From CAVRIA01 sp963721115 (GTDB lineage Bacteria > Desulfobacterota > Binatia > HRBIN30 > CADEER01), in NCBI GenBank assembly GCA_963721115.1, contig CAVRIA010000007.1, positions 5,060 to 69,059 of the forward strand: 64,000 nt of DNA. The letters run 5' to 3'. The notes below the pieces were generated by a model. It saw only the letters and a program-made list of their open reading frames with translations. It searched no databases and had not been told where the DNA came from. Below, one piece after another: positions 34,947-45,400 of this stretch (the first letter of the stretch is position 1; the number at the start of each line of letters is the position of its first letter). Both the position numbers and the translations under genes were made by a program.

Positions 34947-37900
34947 CTACGGCATGGGCGGGCACGTCGCCGGGGCGGGGCTGCCCGCGTTGGCCTTGAA
35001 CAGGCCGGGGCGGTCGGTCTTGGCAGTCGAGGGCGGACTTCCCTTCGGGCTCGCCGCCGTCTCGGCACACCAGCCGGCATCGCTGCCGAGCTGCAGGCGT
35101 AGCGCCACCTGCCCCTGTGCCGGCTCGTCGAGCGAATAGGCCCAGCTACTCTTGCCGCCGCGCACGACGATGCGATCGTCCTTCACCACGACGGTGCGGA
35201 TCGGCGTGCTCGCGTCGCCGCGGAAGCGCCAGCCCCTCGGCGCGCTCGCGCGTCCGAGTGCCTTCCAGCCGCTCGCCGGCAGCGTCACGGTGACCGCATC
35301 GCCGGTCAGGCCGGCGGCGTTGTACACCTGCAGCGTCGCGCCGCCCAGCGTCGGGTCGCCGCTGCTCCCCGGCAGGGGCGCGACGACGCGCTGCACCGCC
35401 GAGTCGTGCGCGGTAGAGGCGACGAACACCACCCGGCGCCTCCTCGTGTTGATGGGCGGGCGCACGTCGTCCTTGAGGATCAGCTTCGAGGTGCGGATCA
35501 GCGTCGCCAGCGACAGCGGCGTGCTGGCGGCATCGGCGGGATCCGAGCCCGCATCGAGCTCGTCCCGATCGTAGAAGCCGTCCTCGTCGCGGTCGATACC
35601 GGCGCGCGTACCCGAGCCGGGCGGCACGCAGGTGTAGGTCAGCTCCTGGTCCGCCGACGCCGAAGCCACCCCGCGCAGGGCGGCGTCGCTGAGCGGCGTC
35701 TCGGCTTCGCGATCGCTGATGAACTGCCCGCCGGCGCCGCGCAGCCAGCCGCGCGCCTCGCCGTCCATGGTTCCCTTGACGATCAGGTCGCACTCGCCCA
35801 GGCCGGCGCGCGCGACGAGCAGGTCGAGACGCGCCCCCACGGCGCCGGCATTGGTCGACGTCAGCGTGATCTGCTGTCCGACGATCGGGGCCAGGTTGCT
35901 GTCGAAGGCGAGCAGGAACTGCTCGACCTCATGCCGTTCCGTATCGCTCGGGAAGCCGACGCTGGGCCCGCCGACCGAGTTGTTCGAGAAGACGTTGGCA
36001 TTGAGGAAGCGGAACAGGGTGTCGACGCTGCCGTCGTGGAGGAAGCCGAAGCCGCGGATCTGAGGTCCCTGCGGCGGCTGATTGAGCGGCCGCGTCCCCG
36101 CCACGTCGAGCTCCCCGAACATGCCGATCTTCTGGTACAGGTTGCGCAGGTGCGGAATCTTGATGATCTGCTCCTCGTTCTCGAAGCTCGCGCGCCCGTC
36201 GGTGCCGAAGTGTCCGAGCTCGGGCTGCAGGCGGTGACACCCCTCGCAGGTGAAGCCCAGCGGCTGGTTGAGGATCGTGCCACTGGTGCCGTCCGACAGC
36301 CGAGGCCCGAGAAAGAAGTCCCGCCCCGCCTGCTGCGCCGGCGTCAGCGAGTCGTCGAGCGCGCGCACCGGGTTCGGGGGCAGCGTGATCTGCAGGGCGA
36401 AGTCGGTGAACTCCTGCATCTCCGCCGCCGGCAGCTGGCTGTCGCGGCCGACGAGCGACACGAAGGCGCCGTTGAAGTTGTTGAACGAGTTCACCTCGTC
36501 GAAGGCCGAGGCCGCCGTTCCGGGCGGATTGGAACGATCCCCGCGCCAGTGCATGGCGCCGCTGCCGACCAGGCCGCGCAGGGTCTGCGTGGTCATCGGC
36601 CCCTTCATTGGGTGAAAGTCGGTGACCTGACCGGTGCCGTTGATCGGCGCGGGCAGCGGAAAGATCCCGAGGCCGACGGCGAACCCCAGGTTGATCGGGA
36701 TCGGATTGTTCTTCACCGCGTCGTCCGGGTTGCCGAGATCCCAGGCGAGGTTGTCCATGGCGCCGAAGATGTGACAGCTCGCGCACGACGCCTCGCCGTT
36801 GCTCGAGGTCGCGACCGCGTCGTAGAGGAACGGCCGTCCGGCGACGACGCTCGGCGGCTCCGGATTGTGCAGGGCCAGATGCGCGGTCTCGGCCTGGGCG
36901 GTCAGATCGACGACCGAAACGCTGTCGTCGAAGCGCGTCAGCACGTAGAGCCGCTGCCGCGCCGCGTCGAGCACCAACCCGCTCGGGCCGCCGCCGCTCA
37001 CCGGGATGTAATCGGCGCTGTCGACGATGGGGTCCAACATGTCGCCTTCCAGGGCCACCGTGTTGAACACCCCGATCCGGCTCGACCCGAACGCCGCGAC
37101 GTAGAGCGTGGCGCCGTCGGGCGAGACCGCCATGCCGACCGGCGTCGCCAAGCTGTGCTCCTTCGTTCCGGCCGGAGCGGGCAGTTGATTGTAGTCGATG
37201 TGCTGGTTCAGGTGGCGGGGAAACACGCCACCGGGCGTGACGACGGTGATGCGCGATTCGGCCAGGTCGCCCTGCACCGTGCTGCCGCCGAAAACCCCGG
37301 GGCCCTCGAAGCGGACCTCGTTGCGCGCCTCGGTGTTGGAGACATAGAGCGTGCCGGTGGCCGGGTTGACGGCCATGTTGAAGAGCGTCGTCCCGACGTG
37401 CGCGAACGCCGCGGTCTGCGCCAGGGTGTCGGCGTCGATGGCGAAGACGTCGTCGTCGGGCAGATCGAAGCGCACGGCCGCGCTCCAATCGCGGCCCAGC
37501 GGGTCGTTCCATTCGCCGGTGGCCGGATCGAACTTGACGATCAGCCCCGTCTCCGGCGCCGGCTCGCCGAGCGCGTCCGTGCTCGGCGGCGGCAGGCCGC
37601 CCGGCATCGTCTGGCCCTGCACGGTGCACGCCGCGGCGGCGCCGAAGCCGTTGCACACCGCCCCCTCGGAGAGCACGGTGGTCTGATTGCCGGACTTGAA
37701 GACCGCCGCATAGACCGTCGCTCCGTCCGGGCTGACGGCGAGGGCGCGCGGTGTGTCGCCGAACAGCGTGAGGATCGCCAGCGGCGTGCCGCCCAACGTG
37801 TTGCCGAGCGCCGTGGCGTCGAACACCCACACATCGGCGCGCCCGACGCCGGGGGTGGTGAGCTGCGGATCGCCGGCACCCGGCACCGCCGCGATCGACG

Positions 37901-38378
37901 GGTCGGTGCGCTGTTGGCCGCGATGCGCCGTGGTAATGAAGGCGCGGTTGCCCCCGGCGCCGGCGAAGACGATGTCGCGCGGCTCGTCGCCCACCAGCAG
38001 CGTGCGGACGACGCGCGGCGGGTCGCTGCCGACGTCGACGATGCTGACGCTGTCGGAGAGGTTGTTGACGACCCAGACCTCGGAGTCGGAGCGGGCTGCC
38101 ACGGCCACCGGCTCGAGACCGACCGGCACCGAACCGCTGGCGACGAGGCCGCCGGCCGTAACGTCGAAGATCGCCAGCCGTGCGTCCGGCGTGTTGACCG
38201 CAAAGAGGCGAGTGCCGTCCGGGGACAGGGCGAGGGGTTGAACCTGGCCGCTCTCGAAGGTGGTGAAGGATCCTGCTGCCGCTGCCGTTCCGCCCCATCC
38301 GCTCATCGCCCCCAGCACGACGAGAACGGCCGAGGCAAAGCGCCGCCCTCCACGCACTACGGCCCTGGAACGCACCAT
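34947..38378 (-). CDS. Secreted YVTN-type propeller fused to dihaem (MauG-like) domain
   Basis: 1143 residues; the ATG at 38378 has AAAGGGG upstream and gives a signal peptide (ASAVLVVLGAMSGWGGTAAA). Residues ~40-510 are a propeller (PLALSPDGTRLFAVNTPDAR, NLSDSVSIVDVGSDPP, VSPDGATLYVAAFGSSRIGV). Residues ~520-900 hold two haem motifs, CASCH (~530) and CEGCH (~709), in a cytochrome-c-peroxidase/MauG context (GPMTTQTLRGLVGSGAMHWR, FGFLHDGSVDTLFRFLNANV). Then comes a Ca-binding stretch (DRDEDGFYDRDELDAGSDPA) and a C-terminal beta domain. Probably a periplasmic or surface redox enzyme. The promoter region it shares with 38614 carries a Fur-box-like element. Confidence 0.82.
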   Translation of the reverse strand: MVRSRAVVRGGRRFASAVLVVLGAMSGWGGTAAAAGSFTTFESGQVQPLALSPDGTRLFAVNTPDARLAIFDVTAGGLVASGSVPVGLEPVAVAARSDSEVWVVNNLSDSVSIVDVGSDPPRVVRTLLVGDEPRDIVFAGAGGNRAFITTAHRGQQRTDPSIAAVPGAGDPQLTTPGVGRADVWVFDATALGNTLGGTPLAILTLFGDTPRALAVSPDGATVYAAVFKSGNQTTVLSEGAVCNGFGAAAACTVQGQTMPGGLPPPSTDALGEPAPETGLIVKFDPATGEWNDPLGRDWSAAVRFDLPDDDVFAIDADTLAQTAAFAHVGTTLFNMAVNPATGTLYVSNTEARNEVRFEGPGVFGGSTVQGDLAESRITVVTPGGVFPRHLNQHIDYNQLPAPAGTKEHSLATPVGMAVSPDGATLYVAAFGSSRIGVFNTVALEGDMLDPIVDSADYIPVSGGGPSGLVLDAARQRLYVLTRFDDSVSVVDLTAQAETAHLALHNPEPPSVVAGRPFLYDAVATSSNGEASCASCHIFGAMDNLAWDLGNPDDAVKNNPIPINLGFAVGLGIFPLPAPINGTGQVTDFHPMKGPMTTQTLRGLVGSGAMHWRGDRSNPPGTAASAFDEVNSFNNFNGAFVSLVGRDSQLPAAEMQEFTDFALQITLPPNPVRALDDSLTPAQQAGRDFFLGPRLSDGTSGTILNQPLGFTCEGCHRLQPELGHFGTDGRASFENEEQIIKIPHLRNLYQKIGMFGELDVAGTRPLNQPPQGPQIRGFGFLHDGSVDTLFRFLNANVFSNNSVGGPSVGFPSDTERHEVEQFLLAFDSNLAPIVGQQITLTSTNAGAVGARLDLLVARAGLGECDLIVKGTMDGEARGWLRGAGGQFISDREAETPLSDAALRGVASASADQELTYTCVPPGSGTRAGIDRDEDGFYDRDELDAGSDPADAASTPLSLATLIRTSKLILKDDVRPPINTRRRRVVFVASTAHDSAVQRVVAPLPGSSGDPTLGGATLQVYNAAGLTGDAVTVTLPASGWKALGRASAPRGWRFRGDASTPIRTVVVKDDRIVVRGGKSSWAYSLDEPAQGQVALRLQLGSDAGWCAETAASPKGSPPSTAKTDRPGLFKANAGSPAPATCPPMP

Positions 38379-38557
38379 ACTGTTCCCCTTTCGATTCGAA
38401 GCATCACCCGCCCGATGTCCGCCCACCGTACCCCGAGCGCCAAATTGTTTCCAACCGGAATGTGGCGAATGGCTGCTGAGACGTGCCAGTGGCCGCCAAG
38501 CGGCAACCAGATACCCGCTCCTCCTCTCCCCGTTCCGCCGGCCAATCGAATGATTTT

Positions 38558-38594
38558 GAAAATGATTGTCAGAATCGATTAGGTCTGCTATACC
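38558..38594 (+). promoter_or_regulatory. Promoter with overlapping Fur-box-like site
   Basis: TTGTCA (38566-38571) and TATACC (38589-38594) are spaced by exactly 17 bp. The 19-bp stretch GAAAATGATTGTCAGAATC (38558-38576) matches the E. coli Fur consensus at 14 of 19 positions by my count and covers the -35 element, the classic arrangement for iron-dependent repression. It is upstream of the gene at 38614 and lies in the promoter region of the divergent dihaem protein. Confidence 0.55.
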
Positions 38595-38613
38595 CCCCGA
38601 AGGGAGGACGAAC

Positions 38614-39228
38614 ATGATCACCAGAGTCGGACCGTCGGTTGGGCTACTGGCGCTCCTCGGGCTCGGAATGGTCCTGCGCCCGTGGCTTCACAAGCGCCGC
38701 TACGGAAGCTGGGGCGTGCTCCTGTTCCGCTCCAGCAGTCCGGCGCAGCACCTGCGCGAGGCGCTGCTGGTGGGCGTATTCCTGATCCTCGCGATCCAGG
38801 CGTATCTGACGGCGGTCGACTCCGCCGCCCTCGGGCCGCTGCGCCTCGCGGGCGAGGCTCCGCGCGCCGCCTGGCTCGGCTTCCTGATCCTGATGACCGG
38901 CGTGGCGTGGCTGGTCGCGGCGCAGGTCCATCTGGGCGCATCGTGGCGCTTCGGCATCGACGAGAGCGCCCGGCCGGGACTCGTAACCAGCGGGCTGTAC
39001 GCCTTTTCGCGCAACCCGATCTACCTGGGCCTGTTCGTCGCGCTGGCGGGGTTCGCGCTGCTCGTCCCGACCTGGCCGTCCGTCGTTCTCCTGGCCGGCG
39101 CCGTGATCGGCTTCCACAACCAAGCGGTCCACGAGGAAGCGTTCCTGCGCCGCACCTATGGGGAGGACTTCGAGCGCTATGCGCGGCGCGTCGGACGCTT
39201 CATCCCGCTCGTCGGCCGCCTGCGCTGA
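38614..39228 (+). CDS. Isoprenylcysteine/phospholipid methyltransferase-like membrane protein
   Basis: 204 residues; ATG at 38614 with AGGGAGG at 38601-38607. Several membrane helices (SVGLLALLGLGMVLRPWL, ALLVGVFLILAIQAYL, AAWLGFLILMTGVAWLVAA) lead to the ICMT/PEMT-type C-terminus, LVTSGLYAFSRNPIYLGLFV and HEEAFLRRTYGEDFERYARR. In this superfamily the R-N-P-x-Y and E...Y-x-x-Y residues bind SAM. The bacterial members methylate unknown lipids or isoprenoid-linked thiols. Its last 72 bp are duplicated at 46941-47012. Confidence 0.82.
   Translation: MITRVGPSVGLLALLGLGMVLRPWLHKRRYGSWGVLLFRSSSPAQHLREALLVGVFLILAIQAYLTAVDSAALGPLRLAGEAPRAAWLGFLILMTGVAWLVAAQVHLGASWRFGIDESARPGLVTSGLYAFSRNPIYLGLFVALAGFALLVPTWPSVVLLAGAVIGFHNQAVHEEAFLRRTYGEDFERYARRVGRFIPLVGRLR
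39157..39228 (+). repeat. 72-bp direct repeat, left copy (3' end of methyltransferase gene)
   Basis: Ungapped match to 46941-47012 with three mismatches in 72 bp. It encodes YGEDFERYARRVGRFIPLVG plus RLR and the stop. The two copies are in the same orientation and flank the giant Ig-like gene. Confidence 0.85.
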
Positions 39229-39252
39229 ACCCTGGCCCGGCACTGGCGGGCG

Positions 39253-39335
39253 AACATCTCCGCGATCTGGCCCTGTCGTCGATTCGCAAACTCCTGGAGC
39301 TCGTCGCGCGCCCACTGCGGCCGCACACGGGCGAC
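39253..39335 (-). pseudogene. Amidohydrolase gene fragment
   Basis: On the minus strand the piece reads RPQWARDELQEFANRRQGQI followed by AEMFARQ. It matches RPQWARDEFEESAIENEEQI...AEMFARQ inside the amidohydrolase gene at about 47321-47400, including at DNA level. The flanking parts of the gene are absent. It sits directly after the left copy of the 72-bp repeat, just as the intact amidohydrolase sits after the right copy. Confidence 0.7.
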
Positions 39336-39455
39336 GAGCCGCGAAGCTGTCGCGCTCGCCGAAAGGATCCGCACCCCTTACCTCCGGACGCAAGCGGCGA
39401 TCTTCGCGGCCAGACCCCGACCTCGGTCGAGCGGGTCGGGGCAAAGCGTGCCTTC

Positions 39456-42400
39456 TCAGATCTGACTCGCGGCGAGCGACGACAGGCTCGGCGGCGGGCA
39501 GCCGGTCAACGCGTTGTTGACAGCGAGGATCAGCTCGTTGATCTGCACGCTGCCGTTCCCGTCCTGATCGAACGAGGAACAGCGCGAGACCGGGAACAGG
39601 CCGAGCGCGATGTTGACCCCCGTGACCAGCTCGTCGATCGTCACGCGGCAATCGCCGTTGCAGTCCCCCACACACGGGCCGCAGATCAGCGGACTCGCGC
39701 TCGGCGTCGGCGTGGAAGTCGGAGGTGTGCCGGTCGGCGTCGGCGTACCGGTCGGGGTCGGCGTGACGGGCAGCTCTTCCGTCCACGTCTTGGTCCCCGT
39801 GCAGGCGACGGGCTGGCCGTCGACCACGCCGCTGAACTCGATCACGTCGGTACCAGCCTGCAGGCCGCCGGTGTAGCGAAACTCCAGCTCGCCGGTGGCG
39901 GTCGTCACGCCATCGCCGAACAGCGGTGCGTTCGGTCCCGACACGATGCCGACCGAGACGTCCACGCCGGAGGCGAGAGAGCCGTCGCCGCGGCGGAAGA
40001 CGGCGCTGACGGCGTGCTCGGTCCCGGGGGGGTTCGCCGCGATGGAGGGGGCGACGTCGCAGGTCGGCTGCCCGGCGACCCAGTTGGTCGACGCGGTGCA
40101 GCGCACGACCTCGCCGTCGATCACGCCGCTGAACTCGATCAGGTCCCGACCCGCGTCGGGTCCGCCTGTGTAGGAGAGCTGGACCTGCCCGCGCGCGTCA
40201 CTGACGGCGTCGGCGAGCATCGGCGAGTTCGGTCCCGAAGTGATGCCGATCGAAACGTCGACTCCGGGGACGGGCGAACCGTCGCCCCGCAGGAAGGTGG
40301 CGGTCACCTCGTGGGGGCTCGCCACCGGTTTGTCGGACGCATTGGGAACGGCGCTGCAGATCGGCTGTCCGACCACCCAGGTCTTGGTGGCGCTGCAAGA
40401 GACGCGCTGGCCCTCGACCATACCGGAGAAGTCGATGACGTCCGTGCCGGCGTTCGGACCGCCCGTATAGGAAAACGCGTACTGCCCGGTGGTGTTGGTC
40501 ACACCGCTGGCCTGTCGCGGAGCGTTCGGCCCCGAGGAAATGGCAATGGAAACGTTCACTCCGGCGGCGAGCGTCCCGTCGGTGGTCCGGAAGATGAGGT
40601 TCACCGTGTGCTCGGTTCCCGCCGGGTTGGCGGCGACGCTCGGTGCCGCGTCGCACGAGGGCGGGCCGGCGGCGACCCACGTCTTGTCGGCGCTGCACGT
40701 CACGGCCCGCCCGTCGACGAAGGCGCTGAACTCGATCACGTCGGTGCCTTCACCGCCGCTTCCCGTGTACGAGTATGCGACCTCGCCGTTCGCGTTGGTC
40801 ACGCCATCGGCCAGCAACGGGGCGTTCGGTCCCGAAGAGATCTGGACCGAAACGTTCACGCCTGCAGCCGGCGACCCGTCCCCCGCCGGAAGGTGGCGGT
40901 GGCCGTGTGCTCGCTGCCCGTGGGATTGTCGTCCGAAGCCGGCGCGACGGTGCAGGAACCCGGTGCCGACTCCCACGTCTTCCCGGCTCGACAGCTCACC
41001 GGCTGACCGTCGACGGTGGCGCTGAAGCGGATGACGTCGACGCCGGTGTTGCTGCCGCCGGTATATGTGAACGACGCCTGGCCGCTGGCGTTGGTGACCC
41101 GGCCGACCATCGCCCGTACATTCGGCCCGCTCGGAATGTCGACGGACACACTCACTCCGGACGCCGGCGCTCCATTGCCGCGCCGGAACGTGGCGGTGAC
41201 GGTGTGGCTCGTTCCGGTCGTGTTGACGTCGTTGGGCGGGGACACGCTACAGGTCGGCTGGTCCACGACCCACGTCTTGGTGGCGCTGCAGCGCACGACC
41301 TGCCCGTCGACGAAGCTGCTGAACTCGATCACGTCCACACCGCCCGCCGTCCCGCCGGTGTACGTGAACGCCACCTCGCCTCTCGCGCTGGTGACACCGT
41401 CGGCCAACACGGGGGAGTTCGGACCCGAGGCGACGGTGATCGACACCGGCACACCAGCGGCGAGCGAGCCGTCGCCGCGGCGGATGACGGCCCGCACGGT
41501 GTGGTCGGTTCCGACCGAGTTGGCCGCGACGCTCGGCGAGGTGTCGCAGCTCGGCCGGCCGGCGAGCCAGGTCTTGGCGGCTCTACACGTGACGAGCTGC
41601 CCGTCGACGAAGCCCCCGAACACGATGGTGTCCGTGCCCGCGTTCGGACCTCCCGTGTACGAGAACGCCACGCGCCCGCCGGCATCCGACACCGCGTCGG
41701 CGAAGAGCGGCGCGTTCGGCCCCGACGAGACGTTGACCGAGACGTTCACGGCGCCGGCGGGCGTGCCGTCACCTCTCCGGAACACGGCGGTGACGTCGTG
41801 CTGCGCGCCGACCGGATTGGCGGCGCTGGCGGGAATCGCCGTGCAGCTCGGCTGCCCGGCGATCCACGTCTTGGTCGCACGGCAGGTGACGAGCTGGCCG
41901 TCGACGAATGCCGTGAAGTCGATCGCGTCAGTTCCGGCGTTCGATCCGCCGGTGTAGGACAGCGTCACCTGCCCCGCCGCATTGGTGACGCCGTCGGCCA
42001 GCAGCGGCGAGTTGGGCCCCGTCGAGACCGCGATGGAGACGTTCACTCCGCCGGCGAGCGAGCCGTCACTGCGCCGGAAGATGGCGGTCGCGCTGTGGTC
42101 GGTTCCGACCGGGTTCGCGGCGATGCCCGGAACGACGTCGCACGAGGGGCGGCCCGCGATCCAGGTCTTCGTCGCCGCGCAGCGCACGACGCGCCCGTCG
42201 ACGACGCCGGCGAACTCGATCACATCCGTGCCGGGAAACGGTCCGCCCGTATACGTGAGCGAGACCCGGCCGTCGCCGCCGGCGACCGCATCCGCGAGCA
42301 GCGGGCCGTTCGGGCCGCTGAAGATGGCGATCGAAACAGGCACGCCGCCGGCGAGGAAGCCGTTGCCGCGGCGGAACACCGCGGTCACCGTATGGTCGGT

Positions 42401-45400
42401 GCCGACCGGGTTGGCATCCGACGACGGGATGACCGTGCAGGGCGGCGGAGGGAGATCCCAGGTCTTCGTGGCGGCGCAGCGCACGACGCGCCCGTCGACG
42501 ACGCCGGCGAACTCGATCACGTCGGTGCCCGGCGCGAGTCGTCCGACGTAAGACAGCGTCACCTGGCCGCTGGCGTTGCTGATGGCGTCGGCGAGCAGCA
42601 CGGAGTTCGGCCCCGAGAAGATGCCGATCGATACCGGCACGCCCGCGGCCAAAGAGCCGTTGCCGCGCCGAAAGACGGCGGTCGCCGTGTGGCTGGTTCC
42701 CGCGGGGTTCTGGTCGTTGATCGGAGATACGCTGCACGCGGGTTGCGCGGCCACCCAGGTCTTGGACGCCCGGCATCGCGCGATCTGACCGTCGACGGCG
42801 CCGGCGAACTCGATCACGTCCGTGCCGGGAAGAACCCCGCCGACGTACGACAGCGCCACCTGCCCACCCGCGTCGGTCACGCCGTCGGCCAGCAGCACCG
42901 AGTTCGGGCCCGAAACGATGGAGATCGATACCGGCACACCCGCCGCGAGCAACCTGCTGCCGCGCCGGAACGTCGCCGTCGCGGTATGTCGGCTACCGGT
43001 CCGATTCTCGCCGAACGCCGGAGCGACCGTACACGCCGGCGGCCGCGCGTCCCAGGTCTTGGTGGCGGTGCAGCTCACGACGCGGTCGTCGAGGAAGGCG
43101 CTGAACTCGATGACGTCGGTGCCTCCACTCGAACCGCCGGTGTACGAGAAGGAGACGGCGCCATTGAAGTCGGTGATGGCATCGGCGAACAGCGGTCCGT
43201 TGGGTCCCGAGGTGATGGCGACGGACACGCCCAAGCCCCACGGGCGAGAGCCGTCGCCGCTCCGGAAGTACGCCGTCACCGTGTGCTCGGTTCCCGTCGG
43301 GTTGCTGTCCGACGACGGTACCACGACGCACGGCGGCGGCGGGATCCGCCAGGTCTTGACGGCACTGCACGTGACGATCTCCCCCTCGACCACGCCGGTG
43401 AAATCGATCACGTCGGTGCCGGAGCGGGGCCCGCCGGTGTAGGTGAAGGTGACGCGTCCGGAGGCGTCGGCGGCGGCGTCGGCGAGCAGCAAGGAGTTCG
43501 GTCCCGACGAGATACTCACCGAAACCGGCACGCCGGCAGCGCGCGAGCCGTTGCCGCGGCGGAAGATCGCGGTCAGGGTGTGGTCGGTCCCCACCGGGTT
43601 GGTGTCGGAGGTCGGGGTGACCGCGCAAGAGGGCTGCCCGGCGATCCAGGTCTTGGCGGCGCGGCAAGAGACCGCCTGATCGTCGACGAAGCCGCTGAAC
43701 TCGATCACGTCCGTGCCCGGAAACAGGCCACCGGTGTAGGAGAGCGTCACACGGCCGAGAGCATCGGTCACCGCGTCCGCCAACAGCGGTGAATTCGGGC
43801 CGGACGTGATGGAGATGGCCACCGGCTCGCTGGCGGCCAGCGAGCCATCCGCCCGTCTGAAAATGGCGGTGACCACGTGCTCGGTTCCGACCAGATTCGC
43901 CGCCACGGGAGGAACGGCCTCGCAGGTGGGCTGCTCGACGACCCAGGTCTTGCCGGCGCTGCAGGAAACCAGGTCGCCCTCGACCAAGCCGCTGAATTCG
44001 ATCACGTCCGTGCCGGCGGTCTGACCCCCCGTGTACGACAAGCCGACCTGACCGGCCGCGTTGGTCACTCCGTCGGCGAGCAGCGGCGAGTTCGGTCCCG
44101 ACGCGACACGGATCGAAACGTCGACGCCGGAAGCCGGCGAGCCATCGCCCTTGGTGAAGATCGCGGTGACCGTATGCTTGCTACCGACCGGATTCTTGCT
44201 CTCGACCGGGATCACGGTGCAGGGCGGCGCGGGCACACGCCACGTCTTGCTCGCGCTGCAGCTCACGAGATGGCCATCGACGAAGCCGCTGAACTCGATC
44301 ACGTCCGTGCCGGCGGACTCCGAGCCCTCGTAGCTGAAGACCACCTGACCGGCGGCATTCGTCTGGGCATCCGCGAGCAATCCGAAGTTGGGTCCGGCGG
44401 TGATGCCGATGGAAACGTCGACACCGGAGGCCGGCGAGCTGTTGCCGCGCCGGAAGGTGACGACCACGGTGTGCTCCGTTCCCACCGGGTTGGTATCCGA
44501 GGCCGGATTGACGGTACAGGGTGGCGGCGGCAGCTCCCACGTCTTGGTGGCGCTGCAGGTCACCATGTGGCCGTCGACGAAGCCGCTGAACTGGACGACG
44601 TCGGTTCCGGCATCGGGGCCACCCGTATAGGTGAAGCTCACCTGGCCGCCGGACGTCGTCACACCGTCGGCGAGCAGCGGGGAGTTCGGGCCGGAGGCGA
44701 TACTGATGGAGACATCGACACCAGGAGCAGGAAATGCATTGGCGCGCCGGAAGGTGGCGACAACGGTGTGCTCGGTTCCGACCAGATTGGTATCCGTGAC
44801 TGGGTTCACGGTGCAGGGCGGAGGCGGGGGCAGCTCCCACGTCTTGCTCGCGCTGCAGCTCACCGGCTCTCCGTCGACCACGGCGTCGAACTCGAGCGAG
44901 TCGGTGCCCGGGTCGAGGCCGCCCGTGTAGACGAACGAGACCTGACCACTGGCATCGGTCACCAAGTCGGCGAGCAGCGGCGCGTTCGGGCCGCTGGCGA
45001 TGCTGGCGGAGACGTCCACCCCGGAAGCGGGCGAGCCGTCGCCGTGCTCGAATGTGACCAGCACGCTGTGCTGGGTCCCGACCGTGTTGGTGTCGGACGC
45101 CGGAACGGCCGTGCAGGGCGGCGGCGGCGCCAGCCAGGTCTTGCTAGCGGTACACGAGAACGCCTGCGCATCGGCGATTCCGCTGAACCGGATCGTATCC
45201 GTGCCGGCGCTCGTTCCCGTGTAGCTGGCGACAACGACGCCGCTGGCGCTCGTCTGCGCCGTGCCCGTGAACCCGGCATGTGGGCCGGCGGTCACCTGCG
45301 CCGTCACGGTGATGCCGACGGCCGGCGCGCCGTTGCCGCGCAGGACCGTCACGGTCATCTCGTGCTCCTCTCCGATCAGGTTCGTGGCGGAGGGTGGGAC

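Noticed and set aside
35406..38582. A 1058-codon open frame antisense to the dihaem propeller gene
   Set aside because: It is Arg/Gly/His-rich with no domain, signal peptide or ribosome binding site. It mirrors the third-position GC of the real gene on the other strand.
40775..43792. A ~1000-codon plus-strand open frame, and further ones at 43877-46315, opposite the Ig-like gene
   Set aside because: They follow the Ig repeat period, have shadow composition (Arg/Asp/Gly-rich) and lack any start signals. They are antisense frames of a repetitive gene.
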